DNA of 64,000 bases from an uncultured bacterium (GTDB lineage: Bacteria > Cyanobacteriota > Vampirovibrionia > Gastranaerophilales > Gastranaerophilaceae), in NCBI GenBank assembly GCA_902792085.1, contig CADAYE010000022.1, forward strand, positions 28,537-92,536, written 5' to 3'. Shown here in pieces: positions 26,628-35,961 of this stretch. The notes below the pieces were generated by a model that was not told where the DNA came from, made no database searches, and was given only the letters and a program-made list of their open reading frames with translations. How positions within the stretch are numbered: the first letter of the stretch is position 1; the number at the start of each line of letters is the position of its first letter. Both the position numbers and the translations under genes were made by a program.

Positions 26628-27665
26628 TCACATCCAAGGTTTGATTAAAAATTTAATCGCTTTGCCTTCAATATGTTGCTGCATTGCGTATTCAACTTTT
26701 TCTAAAGGCAAGGTATCAGTTATAAGTTTTTCAACCTCAATTTCGCCTGATGCAATATATTCAAATGCTTTTCGGAAATATTTTGGAGTATGATGAAAAA
26801 CGCTCAACATCTTTATATCGCCATAGTGCATTTTTGTGGTATCAAAACTCACTTTTGAACCCGATTTGCATCCGCCAAAGAAATGCACCGTACCACCGGG
26901 TCTTACGCAATTGAAAATTTGTTCCCAAATTTCAGGTAAACCCACACACTCAATCGCAACATCCAAACCTTTGTTTTCATCAGAAAAACTTTTGAAAATC
27001 CTTTCAGGATTAGGATATTTTGTTAAATCAACAATTTCATCAGCGTGTGCAAAATCATCCGCCATCTGAAGTTTAATCGGATTTCTACCGGCAACAATTA
27101 CCCTTGCGCCCATAAGTTTTGCTACTCTTGCAAACATCAACCCGATAGGACCTATTCCTATTATACCGACACTTTGCCCCTTTTTAATTTCTGTTCTGTA
27201 TGCACCATGGACAACATTAGCAAGCGGTTCACAAAAAGCCGCTCTGTCAAAACTCATATCATCTGGCAAAATAAGCATATTTTTTTTGACAATTCTGGCA
27301 GGAACAGTTATATACTGCGCATAAGCACCGTTTAATAAATCTAAATTTTCGCACAAATTATATTCTTCATGTCTGCAATAGAAACATCTTCCGCACGGTG
27401 CGGAATTTGCCGCCACAACTCTGTCTCCGACTTTGAACCCTTCAACATTCCTGCCTACTTTATCAATGATTCCGGCAAACTCATGCCCGAACCCTGACGG
27501 AACTTCTTTTATAAGGACAGGATGACCTCTGCGATAGGTTTTGACATCCGTTCCACAAGTAAGTGCCGACATAACTTTTACAACAACTTCGCCCTCTTGC
27601 GGCGGTTTTATTGGCACTTCTTCAAATCTTATATCTTTCGGCGCATAAAATTGTATTGATTTCAT
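26628..27665 (-). CDS. Zinc-dependent alcohol/polyol dehydrogenase (MDR family)
   Basis: 345 residues. CGTDVKTYRRGH carries the catalytic zinc Cys, SGFGHEFAGI the His-Glu pair, and PCGRCFYCRHEEYNLCE the four-Cys structural zinc lobe. VGIIGIGPIGLMFARVA is the NAD(P)-binding Rossmann motif. The pattern fits the sorbitol/threonine dehydrogenase branch that oxidises secondary alcohols or polyols. TATAAT lies six bases before the ATG at 27665, so the transcript is probably leaderless. It lies 24 bases after the solute-binding protein gene on the same strand, which suggests related sugar or polyol use, but it has its own promoter. Confidence 0.9.
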   Translation of the reverse strand: MKSIQFYAPKDIRFEEVPIKPPQEGEVVVKVMSALTCGTDVKTYRRGHPVLIKEVPSGFGHEFAGIIDKVGRNVEGFKVGDRVVAANSAPCGRCFYCRHEEYNLCENLDLLNGAYAQYITVPARIVKKNMLILPDDMSFDRAAFCEPLANVVHGAYRTEIKKGQSVGIIGIGPIGLMFARVAKLMGARVIVAGRNPIKLQMADDFAHADEIVDLTKYPNPERIFKSFSDENKGLDVAIECVGLPEIWEQIFNCVRPGGTVHFFGGCKSGSKVSFDTTKMHYGDIKMLSVFHHTPKYFRKAFEYIASGEIEVEKLITDTLPLEKVEYAMQQHIEGKAIKFLIKPWM

Positions 27666-27689
27666 AAACTAATTATATCATTAATAAAA

Positions 27690-28853
27690 TTACTTATTAA
27701 AAATATATTCCGTTTTGGAGTTCAAATCATCAAGAATTTCGTTATAATTAACCGTCACAGGTGTCGGTACGGAATTTTTTGCGGTATTTAAAAACACTTT
27801 AGCATTTTTTGGTTTTTGACCGTCAAGAAAATATTTTGAATTTGCACTGTCCATTCTTGCAGGAACTATTAGACCACTCTGCGCAAACTTTTGTGAATTA
27901 TCTTTTGATGCCAAAAATTTAATTAGTTTTACTGCCTGAGGTTTATTCTTTGAAGATTTTGCTATTGCCCAGCCTGAACTATCCATAAACATTGTTTTTG
28001 GGAATTCAACAACATCCCAATCAAATTTTGCTTCCTGACGAAATTTTGGCACCAACCATCGACCCGATAAATACATTCCGATTTTACCCTGCAAAAACAT
28101 CTGTGCCATAGTTGCACTGCCTATTTCCTCTTTTTTCGGAGCAACATGATATTTTCGCCTCAAATCAGCATAAAATTCCAACCCTTTTTTATTTGCGCTT
28201 TGGTTTAAAACATTACGACTAAAATAATCTGCGCTGTCATTTACTCCCCAGCCGCCGTAATAGAGCATATATGGAAGATAATAAAGCGGTTTTTCCTCAA
28301 AAGATATTCCAAATGTTTCCTTTGTAGTAAGTTTTTGGGCCTTCTTTAACAAATCATCTAAAGTCCAATCTTTAGCCGGATAATCAACTTTTTGTTTTTT
28401 AAATAAATCTTTGTTATAAAAGAACACAAGATTAGAAACATCTCTCGGCAGCGCATAAATTTTTCCTTTAAATTTCATTGCTTCAATTGATTTTGGAAAA
28501 TACCTGTCGTATTCAAATTCATCATAATTTGTCAAATCCTCTAATACTCCTGCATTCGCATACAACGGAAGATACAAATTGTTTATAAAAATAACATCAG
28601 GCGCTGTATTTGAAGCAAACAAAAGATGAATTTTCTGAAAATAGTTCTGAGGAATATGCATTAAATCAACCTTAATTCCGTCATTTTGTTTTTCAAACTC
28701 CTCAAGCATAGGTTTTAAGATATTAATTTCAGATTCCGAACCCCAAGTCGCAAACACAATATGCACAAAATTATCACTCTTTTTACACAGACTAAAACCT
28801 GTATAAATAAGCACTATTGCTATTGTAAATATTAAAACAATTCTTTTTAACAT
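27690..28853 (-). CDS. ABC transporter sugar-binding protein (family 1)
   Basis: 387 residues. MLKRIVLIFTIAIVLIYTGF is a signal peptide or anchor. The mature part has the extracellular solute-binding family 1 plan: TWGSESEINILKPMLEEFEK, then LMHIPQNYFQKIHLLFA, PDVIFINNLYLP, ALPRDVSNLVFFYN and AQMFLQGKIGMYLSGRW, which line the sugar cleft. It should deliver a sugar or glycoside to a CUT1 importer. No permeases follow; the ATPase at 24977 is the only transport component nearby. GAGAGGGA abuts the ATG. Confidence 0.9.
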   Translation of the reverse strand: MLKRIVLIFTIAIVLIYTGFSLCKKSDNFVHIVFATWGSESEINILKPMLEEFEKQNDGIKVDLMHIPQNYFQKIHLLFASNTAPDVIFINNLYLPLYANAGVLEDLTNYDEFEYDRYFPKSIEAMKFKGKIYALPRDVSNLVFFYNKDLFKKQKVDYPAKDWTLDDLLKKAQKLTTKETFGISFEEKPLYYLPYMLYYGGWGVNDSADYFSRNVLNQSANKKGLEFYADLRRKYHVAPKKEEIGSATMAQMFLQGKIGMYLSGRWLVPKFRQEAKFDWDVVEFPKTMFMDSSGWAIAKSSKNKPQAVKLIKFLASKDNSQKFAQSGLIVPARMDSANSKYFLDGQKPKNAKVFLNTAKNSVPTPVTVNYNEILDDLNSKTEYIFNK

Positions 28854-28949
28854 TCCCTCTCCCGAATTGACAAGATAATAGCATAAGTGTAATTAAAGGG
28901 CTTTGCTTTGTATCCCAATCTTTTAGTGATATGGACTAAGGGATATTAA

Positions 28950-31091
28950 TTATATTTCCAGCAAAGTTCTCATTTTGTCTTCTGCTACATCAACAAGACA
29001 CTTAAATCCACCGACTTTTACGATATACACACTTCCGTAATCAAGTCTGACCTGTAGCGATTTGTTTACGATTTTATCAAATTTTTTCAATACATAAACA
29101 TTCTCGCCAATCTTACCGATTAAAGCCGAAACTCCGTCAGATTCAACCATTAAAATACTCTTGTTATTATCTATATCATATTTTGACTTGATAGAAATGT
29201 TGAAATCAGATGTCTGCGACTTTTTGAACGGAACTTTACTTCCTAAAGGATTAGTTACACTCATCATTTCTGAACGACTGCGTTTTGGAATCATATTTGT
29301 AATTTCTTCCGTTATAGCAGAAACCGATTCCTGCTGATTGTTTTCATTATCAATAATACTCAAATATTCTTCCATAGAAGAAATTAAATACTGTTCTTGA
29401 ATTTCTTTCATTTCATCTGAAATTTTATTTTTCGGTAAAAATCTTCTGCCGGTTCTGACTAAATCCGATATACTTAAACCATGTCCTCCAAAATTTCTTC
29501 TGCTGACATTCAGTCCGCTATTTTTAAGTTTTACATGCGGACCTTCATGAAGTGGTTCTGTAACAGTATTCTCGCTTTCTAATGGCAAACTATGTCTGCT
29601 TGTCATTTTTAGGTCAAGATTTTTTGCAAAAGATTTTAAGTTCAGACCTGACATTCTTCTTGCAATTGCTTCTTCTTCTGACTGAACATCCTTTGGAGAA
29701 GCGCTGAACTGCTTCATAGAAGGAGTTTGTGAAAGCGCATGTTCCATTTGTGAAACCTTTGCTGCCATATCATTTACAAGTACACCTTTAGTACCGCCAA
29801 TATTTGTAACATAAGATGTACCGCTCTGATTTTGACCATCTTTTGCCTGTGAATAAAGTTTGTATTTTTCCTGCCAACTCAAATTGTCATTATCGGCTAT
29901 TTGAGTATAATCGTCATCTTTGACCTTTTCGGATTCAGAATTGTAATTTTCAAGATATTCTTTTAACTGTGAATTATTTTTAACGGCTCTTGCAATAATA
30001 TTCATCAAAGCACCGAGTATAAAAATACCGATAACTGATAATGCTCCTGCAATCGGAATAATAGGCAAACTTTTTCCTGCAGTTTTTGTTTTTACAGTTT
30101 TTTCAACAGTTTTTGATTTATCCGCTTTTGCACTTTTTGATTGTGCCGGCGGATTTTTCAAATCAAATGCCGGAACAGGCTTGACATCAACAGGTTTTAC
30201 CTCAGGTTTTACCTCAACTTTTTGAACAGGTTTAATATTCTGTTTTACTTCTGTCTTTTGAACTGATTTAACTTCAGTTTTTTGAGCAGATTTTGCAACC
30301 TGTTTTACTTCTGTCTTTGGCTTCACTGCTTCAGTTTTGGTTGTTTTAGGCTGAACTTTTACTACAGTTTGAGCAGAAGATTTTACACTATCCTTCTTTA
30401 TGACAGGCACATGAACTGCAACAGGTTTTAACGCAATTTTATTCGTATTTTGAGTTGTTGCTTTTGTTTGTGTAGTTTGCGGGGTAACTTTTTTTGCTTC
30501 AACAGGCTTTGCTGTCGTTGTTTTTGAAGTCGTTACAGGCGATTTTGTAACAGTTGTTTTTGCTGTTGTTGAAACTGCAGGTTTTACACTTGAAGTTGCG
30601 GTTGTTGAAGCAGAAGTGCTTGTTTTTTTGAAGTTTGCCATTTTCTTATCAGGATCAAATTTATTATTCTGAGAAATCAAATTTTTATAATCCTGCTGAG
30701 CCTTAGTTAATGGTGCTGTTTTTTTTGTATAAGTCTGAATTTTTATGGGTTTTGTTGTATTAAATGTTACTTTTGTATAACCGCCGATACCATCATCTAC
30801 ATTTTTCACGCTGACATCGGAAACCAAATCTCTTACTCCGCCCAAGGCAGGTACAATAGATTGATTACCTGCAACATTTGGCAGTAATACAACATAAGTG
30901 TTGCCCGATTTTCTTGTTACAACGGTGTTTGTCGGCGCACCTGTTGTATAAAATGTCACATCTACCGTGTCATCATTTGATGATTTTTTGACATCCATTC
31001 TCAATAAATCGCTTGAATCCGCCATTACGGAATTACCTGCAATTAAAAATGCTGAAAGAACAGTTGTAATTATAAATTTTCTATTTATCAT
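28950..31091 (-). CDS. Envelope protein with AMIN-like domain, Lys/Pro-rich linker and transmembrane segment
   Basis: About 713 residues. MINRKFIITTVLSAFLIAGNSVMAD is a Sec signal peptide. Residues about 25-120 look like an AMIN/secretin-associated beta domain (VDVTFYTTGAPTNTVVTRKS ...). A long Lys/Thr/Val-rich low-complexity stretch follows (about 150-330, with KTEVKSVQKTEVKQ-like repeats). Then comes a membrane helix (LPIIPIAGALSVIGIFILGA) and a probably cytosolic C-terminal half with a final beta-rich region. AMIN domains bind peptidoglycan and occur in AmiC and type IV pilus secretin-associated proteins, so a cell-envelope or pilus role is likely. GGGAAAT precedes the chosen ATG at 31091. 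It is divergent from era. Confidence 0.7.
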   Translation of the reverse strand: MINRKFIITTVLSAFLIAGNSVMADSSDLLRMDVKKSSNDDTVDVTFYTTGAPTNTVVTRKSGNTYVVLLPNVAGNQSIVPALGGVRDLVSDVSVKNVDDGIGGYTKVTFNTTKPIKIQTYTKKTAPLTKAQQDYKNLISQNNKFDPDKKMANFKKTSTSASTTATSSVKPAVSTTAKTTVTKSPVTTSKTTTAKPVEAKKVTPQTTQTKATTQNTNKIALKPVAVHVPVIKKDSVKSSAQTVVKVQPKTTKTEAVKPKTEVKQVAKSAQKTEVKSVQKTEVKQNIKPVQKVEVKPEVKPVDVKPVPAFDLKNPPAQSKSAKADKSKTVEKTVKTKTAGKSLPIIPIAGALSVIGIFILGALMNIIARAVKNNSQLKEYLENYNSESEKVKDDDYTQIADNDNLSWQEKYKLYSQAKDGQNQSGTSYVTNIGGTKGVLVNDMAAKVSQMEHALSQTPSMKQFSASPKDVQSEEEAIARRMSGLNLKSFAKNLDLKMTSRHSLPLESENTVTEPLHEGPHVKLKNSGLNVSRRNFGGHGLSISDLVRTGRRFLPKNKISDEMKEIQEQYLISSMEEYLSIIDNENNQQESVSAITEEITNMIPKRSRSEMMSVTNPLGSKVPFKKSQTSDFNISIKSKYDIDNNKSILMVESDGVSALIGKIGENVYVLKKFDKIVNKSLQVRLDYGSVYIVKVGGFKCLVDVAEDKMRTLLEI

Positions 31092-31162
31092 ATTTCCCAT
31101 TATTTTTAAAAAACTACACTTCAATTTATATAATAGTCGAGAATAAAATTTTTTGCTACTTT

Positions 31163-31197
31163 ATTAATATTTGGTAAATTTATGTTACAATACAAAA
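31163..31197 (+). promoter_or_regulatory. Leaderless-type promoter of era
   Basis: Extended -10 TATGTTACAAT (TACAAT at 31186-31191), six bases before the ATG at 31198. The -35 is weak. No Shine-Dalgarno. Confidence 0.65.
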
Positions 31198-32088
31198 ATG
31201 AAATGCGGATTTGTAACTATAATCGGACGCCCGAATGTGGGCAAATCAACCCTGTTAAATCAGATTTTGGGGCAAAAAATTGTTATTGCAACTGACAAAG
31301 CCCAAACTACACGAAAAAGAATTAAAGGGATTCTGACAAACGAGCAGGGACAAATTGTTTTTATTGATACCCCGGGGATTCACAGACCGCTTAATAAACT
31401 CGGTGAATTTTTGATTGATGAAGCAAAAATTGCTATTCCTGATGCAGATGTAATAATTTTTCTTGTTGACGGTTCGGAAAGTGCCGGAAAAGGTGACAAA
31501 TGGATTGTCCAAAACCTTTTGGAAACAAAAATTCCTGTGATTATTGTAATGAACAAGGTTGATAAGATTAAAAAGCCTGAAAAAATTGAACAAAATCTGT
31601 TGAGTTACAAAACACTTTTTGACGAAAATCTGCCTGTTATAAGAATTTCTGCAAAAACAGGGCGAAATATTGACACTTTGCTCAAAAATTTATACAAAAA
31701 ACTTCCCGAAGGCGAAATTATGTACCCCGAAGATGTGGTGACAGAAGAAACTATGCGTGATGTTGCACAGGAAATTATAAGAGAAAAGATTTTGCTAAAC
31801 ACATCTGATGAGATTCCGCACGCAGTTGCAGTCAAAATTGAAAACTATTTTGAGCAGGAAGATATTGATAAAATTTATGCAACAATTTATTGCGAAACAA
31901 AGAGCCAAAAAGGAATTTTGATAGGTAAAGGCGGAAATTTGCTCAAAAAAATCGGAACAGAAGCAAGACAGGATTTGGAAAAAATTACAGAAAAAAAAGT
32001 TTTCTTGGGGTTGGAAGTCAAAGTTGAAAAAGACTGGCGCAAAAAAGATAATATTTTAAAAGATTTTGGGTATAAAGAGGAAAAATAA
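31198..32088 (+). CDS. era: GTPase Era, ribosome assembly
   Basis: 296 residues. GRPNVGKSTLLNQILGQK is G1, DTPGIHRPLNKLG G3, and VMNKVDKIK G4. The C-terminal KH domain has GILIGKGGNLLKKIGTEAR followed by VFLGLEVKVEKDWRKK. Era binds the 3' end of 16S rRNA and matures the small ribosomal subunit. I chose the ATG at 31198 because it starts exactly at GFVTIIGRPN and the promoter implies a leaderless message; nine upstream codons overlap the promoter. Confidence 0.98.
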   Translation: MKCGFVTIIGRPNVGKSTLLNQILGQKIVIATDKAQTTRKRIKGILTNEQGQIVFIDTPGIHRPLNKLGEFLIDEAKIAIPDADVIIFLVDGSESAGKGDKWIVQNLLETKIPVIIVMNKVDKIKKPEKIEQNLLSYKTLFDENLPVIRISAKTGRNIDTLLKNLYKKLPEGEIMYPEDVVTEETMRDVAQEIIREKILLNTSDEIPHAVAVKIENYFEQEDIDKIYATIYCETKSQKGILIGKGGNLLKKIGTEARQDLEKITEKKVFLGLEVKVEKDWRKKDNILKDFGYKEEK

Positions 32089-32100
32089 TCACACCTATTT

Positions 32101-32150
32101 AGTAGTGACGGATTAGGGGAATTTTCAAAAAGTACACTATTCCTTATAAT
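32101..32150 (+). promoter_or_regulatory. Promoter with conserved upstream box (MuF-SAA gene)
   Basis: AGTAGTGACGGATTAGGGGAA, then TTTTCA, a 17-base spacer and TATAAT. Compare 5060-5108 and, on the other strand, 2762-2812. TTATAAGGAGAAATATGAATG follows as the translation start region, again nearly identical to that at 5.13 kb. Confidence 0.65.
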
Positions 32151-32189
32151 AGATAAGTGTTTTCGAGTTTATTATAAGGAGAAATATGA

Positions 32190-33173
32190 ATGGCAAATTT
32201 AAAAGAAAAAATTCTGCAATCATTGAAAAGTACAAAACAAGTCAAAACTACGCTAAATACAATTGCAAAGTCACAAGAAAATTTATTAAAAAACTATACT
32301 AACCCTGTTTTTAATCAAAAGGATAGGGGTAAATTATTAAAGTCTTATACTGATTTGCAAGATGTTGGTAAATCTTTGTACAGATATAATACTTTACAAG
32401 AACACAATTATTTAAGTGATGCAGAAGAAGAAAAAGGAAATATTGAAAGTAAAGTACTAAAAGGCGGAGTAAGCTATAATAAATATGTTTGGTGTTCTGA
32501 AAACGGTGAAAACACTTGTGATGAGTGTTCAGAGTTAGATGGTCAAGAATTTGATTATTATGACGAAGTCCCTGAAAGACCGCATCCGAATTGCAAATGT
32601 TATGTTGAGATTGTAGATGGAAATTCTGCTCCTGAAACAGGCGAGAATGAAGAACCTTGTGATTGTCTTGATGATTTACCAACACAATTTGCTAATTTAG
32701 TTGATGAAGCAAAAAGATTACAAAATAATATCAAAAATATGATTAAAGAGTTATTTAGTAAAATAAAAACAAGAACAGGTAAATTATACGAAGATACTTG
32801 TCAAAAGATACTCGATGAAGCTGCTACATGGGACAATGCGGCGGGCGATTTTGCAAGGAATTATAATGATATGGTAAGTGCGGATACTATTAATGCGGAT
32901 AAATATTTTCATTCAAAAGCAAATTGTCAAGCTACACAACGAGGTGGAGCTGGGGAAGTTTTAGCTGAAGCCATAAGTTTATTAAGAGAACTTGAGGAAG
33001 GTACACGAAAAGTTCTTTTTGAAGGAGCTGATTTAATTGAACAAATTGAAGATGCTAATCGTGATATGGAAGCTAATAAATACGGCCGCGAACAAGGAAA
33101 AATGAATCCGAACGAAGCTTGTGAAATTTTAATAGATATATTAAGACCAAATGGTTTGCCAGATAAATATTAA
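32190..33173 (+). CDS. MuF-like protein with C-terminal serum-amyloid-A-like domain (polymorphic toxin candidate)
   Basis: 327 residues. Residues 97-141 hold NKYVWCSENGENTCDECSEL, then LDGQEF, and RPHPNCKCYVEIV. This is the Cys/His pattern of the phage Mu F-like head morphogenesis domain. After an acidic linker and helical segment, residues about 216-327 follow the serum amyloid A pattern. They contain DMVSADTINADKYFHSKANC, QRGGAGEVLAEAISLLRE, ANKYGREQG, and at the very end RPNGLPDKY. In bacteria SAA-type domains occur at the C-termini of Rhs and other polymorphic toxins. AAGGAG precedes the ATG. A small membrane protein gene follows 17 bases later, a typical place for immunity. The activity of the SAA-like domain is not known to me. 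Confidence 0.75.
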   Translation: MANLKEKILQSLKSTKQVKTTLNTIAKSQENLLKNYTNPVFNQKDRGKLLKSYTDLQDVGKSLYRYNTLQEHNYLSDAEEEKGNIESKVLKGGVSYNKYVWCSENGENTCDECSELDGQEFDYYDEVPERPHPNCKCYVEIVDGNSAPETGENEEPCDCLDDLPTQFANLVDEAKRLQNNIKNMIKELFSKIKTRTGKLYEDTCQKILDEAATWDNAAGDFARNYNDMVSADTINADKYFHSKANCQATQRGGAGEVLAEAISLLRELEEGTRKVLFEGADLIEQIEDANRDMEANKYGREQGKMNPNEACEILIDILRPNGLPDKY

Positions 33174-33190
33174 TAATGTATTATACGAAT

Positions 33191-33430
33191 ATGAAAGTAC
33201 TGTTTGAAATTTTAATTCTTGTCATATCATTATTTTTGTTAAATGGATATTTTATTTCAAATACCAATTTGTCAAATATAGATTCTTGTCTTGATAAAGG
33301 TTATTGCTGGGATTATATCCGAAATCGATGCGAGGAAAAAGATCAAGGTTTTTGTGTAAAATCTGAGCAAGAATGTAAGGACAGACATGGTAAATGGTTA
33401 TATGATAAAAAATATTGTTTATTATATTAA
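33191..33430 (+). CDS. Small Cys-rich membrane protein, candidate immunity protein
   Basis: 79 residues from the ATG at 33191. One N-terminal hydrophobic helix (VLFEILILVISLFLLNGYF) is followed by an exported-looking Cys-rich part: SCLDKGYCWDYIRNRCEEKD, QGFCVKSEQECKDRHGKW and YCLLY, seven Cys in all. It directly follows the MuF-SAA gene, and a decayed homologue lies beside the other toxin-like gene (6490-6736). That pairing suggests a partner of such effectors. A membrane-anchored periplasmic immunity role is inferred; a secreted bystander is possible. Confidence 0.65.
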   Translation: MKVLFEILILVISLFLLNGYFISNTNLSNIDSCLDKGYCWDYIRNRCEEKDQGFCVKSEQECKDRHGKWLYDKKYCLLY

Positions 33431-33712
33431 AATTAAAGAGTTATAGCAACTATCCACAATGCCAAATAAATATACCCAAATAATAAAATTGTAATTAGGT
33501 TAAATAAAATTATCAACCAATCTTTTTTGTGTTTGTTTTTTGCTATTACTTTCATTATAAAAGTAATAATCAGTATGATATATAGATAGTAGGGTAGACT
33601 TCAGTCTACCGATATATTTGGTTGACTAATAATTTTGTGAAATGTGCAGAATGTAAAAGAATAGGCGGTTTGAGAATTTTTAATAGAAAATTTGAAGATT
33701 ATTATAAAGATA
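33431..33712. other. Intergenic with one solo REP
   Basis: AT-rich, no credible gene. GGTAGACTTCAGTCTACC at 33593-33610 is a solo copy of the REP hairpin that flanks the transposase gene at 51.5 kb. Confidence 0.7.
33593..33610. repeat. Solo REP hairpin
   Basis: GGTAGACT and AGTCTACC as arms around two bases, preceded by GTAG, matching the REPs at 51481-51498 and 52053-52070. Confidence 0.85.
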
Positions 33713-34405
33713 TTATTTGTTCATTTTACTAATTAAATTGAATATTGTTTGACTATTATAACCAAATTTGTCTGCAACTTTAAATATATTTTCATTTACT
33801 TGTTTGTAAAAAGCAAAAATTTCTTCCTTTAATTTTTCAATTGCAACAAGGTGATTTTGCTGATGAATTTTTTTTAAATTTTCCATATTTCCAAATTGAG
33901 ATAATACTTTTCGAACAGCTGTTTTAGAGCAATTATACTTATTTGCTATATAACCAATATGATAACCTTTTTTATATAATTCAAGCATTTGATCTTGGAT
34001 TTCTTGTTCAAAGCGTAATTCATTTTTATTTATAATTTGTAATTCTTTTGCATTGTGTTGTTTTTTTATAATATTTCTAATAACTTGTGCATAGCAATTG
34101 TATCTTTCTGCAATTTCAGTTACAGGAATACCTTGTTTATACATATCAATTATATCATTTTCTTTAAGTGTTGTTGCAATAAGATGTTTACTGTTATATG
34201 CGTGTTGAGCTCTAATATCCTTTTCATCCGGTAAAACAGATAATATATTTTTTAAACGAACAAACGAACAACCTGTCTGCTTATAAATTTCATTTGTTGT
34301 AAGTCCTTGCTTATATAGGTCAACAACTTGTTTAGGATCAAATTCTTTTGCTTTTTTACCTTTAAATAAAATATTATGCGAAGTACCTGAGATTGTTATA
34401 TTCAT
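33713..34405 (-). CDS. Multi-HTH DNA-binding protein with N-terminal FKGK motif
   Basis: 230 residues with four repeated helix-turn-helix-like units of about 45-50 residues: VDLYKQGLTTNEIYKQTGCS, IDMYKQGIPVTEIAERYNCY, LELYKKGYHIGYIANKYNCS and the last with IFKVADKFGYNSQTIFNLIS. Each resembles a homeodomain-like HTH of the type used in resolvases and transposase regulators. It starts MNITISGTSHNILFKGKKAK, sharing the lineage-type N-terminal (L)FKG signature. It may wrap DNA as a tandem HTH regulator. It lies opposite the MuF-SAA locus with no shared operon. Confidence 0.7.
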   Translation of the reverse strand: MNITISGTSHNILFKGKKAKEFDPKQVVDLYKQGLTTNEIYKQTGCSFVRLKNILSVLPDEKDIRAQHAYNSKHLIATTLKENDIIDMYKQGIPVTEIAERYNCYAQVIRNIIKKQHNAKELQIINKNELRFEQEIQDQMLELYKKGYHIGYIANKYNCSKTAVRKVLSQFGNMENLKKIHQQNHLVAIEKLKEEIFAFYKQVNENIFKVADKFGYNSQTIFNLISKMNK

Positions 34406-34918
34406 AAATTAATTCCTTTATTTATAATTTATTATGTTATAAAACTTCTAAAAATAAAATTTGCTGTACATAATCAAAGCTTGTAGGGTGCAATTTTTTG
34501 CACCAAATTTAAATAACGATTATTGGAAAGTAAGCGACCGATGAGAGTAAATAATGAGTAAATATGAGTAAATCGTTTTTTGGGGGTAAAGTTGCACTTC
34601 CAACCTCGTTTAATTGGCTAAAGGCCGGATTGCTTCGCCTTCACAGGCTCGCAATGACATGAAACACTTCCGAACAAACTACACAAAAAAAATTTGTAAG
34701 TTGGGGTTTCTACCTCGATAATTATAATGTTGGGCTAAAAGCCCAACTTACCGGTTAGCCAACCAACACTACTATCGAAAATTTTGTAACCAATAAATTT
34801 GTAAATGACTATTCACAATTCATCATTCACCATTCACTCAAAAGCATTATCCGACCTGCAATGCCAACAAACTTTAATCAAATAATAAATACTGTTAAAA
34901 TATCCGACATAAAAACTA
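34406..34918. repeat. Gene-free stretch with dispersed repeats
   Basis: About 34519-34690 is a repeat of about 170 bp (GAGTAAATAATGAGTAAATA ... GGATTGCTTCGCCTTCACAG) also found at 52085-52255. About 34698-34752 carries GTAAGTTGGGGTTTCTACC and GGGCTAAAAGCCCAACTTAC, also found near 46.2 kb. No gene seen. Confidence 0.75.
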
Positions 34919-34954
34919 TTTACTTGAACTTTTAAAAACAATATAATGAACTTG
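34919..34954 (+). promoter_or_regulatory. Leaderless-type promoter of dppD-like gene
   Basis: TTTACT at 34919-34924, 17-base spacer, TATAAT at 34942-34947, and an ATG at 34955, where transcription should start. An ATG inside the -10 (34946) is less likely to be used. Confidence 0.65.
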
Positions 34955-35911
34955 ATGTCTGTTTTAGAAGTGAAAAATCTTAATTTGGGATTTAATGTTG
35001 AAGAAAGTTTTCAGCAGGCGCTTTTTGATGTAAATTTTTCACTTGAAAAAGGTCATACACTTGCACTTGTCGGCGAATCCGGTTGCGGAAAGACAATGAG
35101 CGCAATGAGTATTCTCAACCTTATACCCAAAACCGCAAAAATTACAGGCGGAGAAATTATATACAACGGTGAAAATCTTTTGGACAAAACCCAAAAAGAA
35201 ATGAGCAAAATCCGAGGGGGTAAAATTGCACTCATACCGCAAGACCCTATGACTTCACTAAACCCGTTATACACAGTCGGCGACCAACTTTTAGAAGTTA
35301 TAAAAATTCACAAAGGACTGAAAGGGAACGAAGCAAAAAGACAAGCCATTGAAGCGTTTGAAGCCGTACAAATACCTGATGCTCGAAACAGACTGAACAA
35401 CTACCCCCACGAATTTTCAGGCGGAATGAAGCAAAGAGCGGTTATTGCCATGGCACTTGCAACAGATGCTGAAATTCTTATCGCAGACGAACCGACAACT
35501 GCGCTTGATGTAACAATTCAGGAACAAATTATGAATCTCTTAAACGAGATTAAACAAAATAATCAAACATCAATCCTTTTGATTACGCACGATTTGGCTC
35601 TTGTAAGCGAAAACTCCCAAAATATTGCAGTAATGTATGCAGGCAGAATAGTAGAAAGCGCACCAGCCCATGAATTTTTTGCAAATCCGAATCACCCGTA
35701 TTCACAAGCCTTGTTAAAGTCTATCCCGTCAAACAGACAAACTCCGCTTAAAACAATAAAAGGTCAACCTCCGACATTATCTCAAAAAATTGACGGCTGT
35801 CGTTTTCATCCAAGATGTGATTTTTGCGGAGGAAAATGCCAAACACAAGTACCAAAACTTATTCAAATCGGACAAAACCATTTCAGCGCTTGTTTTTTAA
35901 ATGAAATATAA
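34955..35911 (+). CDS. dppD: Oligopeptide/dipeptide ABC transporter ATPase (DppD/OppD type)
   Basis: 318 residues. VGESGCGKTMSAMSILNLIP is Walker A, FSGGMKQRAVIAMAL the signature, ILIADEPTTALDVT Walker B with D-loop, and LLITHDLALVSE the H-loop. CRFHPRCDFCGGKC near the C-terminus is the conserved peptide-transporter tail with Cys residues that can hold an Fe-S cluster. It powers peptide (or nickel) import together with a DppF partner and permeases, none of which are adjacent. The stop runs into a bidirectional terminator shared with adhE. Confidence 0.92.
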   Translation: MSVLEVKNLNLGFNVEESFQQALFDVNFSLEKGHTLALVGESGCGKTMSAMSILNLIPKTAKITGGEIIYNGENLLDKTQKEMSKIRGGKIALIPQDPMTSLNPLYTVGDQLLEVIKIHKGLKGNEAKRQAIEAFEAVQIPDARNRLNNYPHEFSGGMKQRAVIAMALATDAEILIADEPTTALDVTIQEQIMNLLNEIKQNNQTSILLITHDLALVSENSQNIAVMYAGRIVESAPAHEFFANPNHPYSQALLKSIPSNRQTPLKTIKGQPPTLSQKIDGCRFHPRCDFCGGKCQTQVPKLIQIGQNHFSACFLNEI

Positions 35912-35943
35912 AAAAATACCCTCTCAAATTGAAAGGGTATTTT
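35911..35943. terminator. Bidirectional terminator between dppD and adhE
   Basis: AAAATACCCT pairs with AGGGTATTTT around a short interrupted stem, with A-run before and T-run after, so it can stop both converging genes. Confidence 0.85.
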
Positions 35944-35961
35944 CATATATTATAATCAGTC

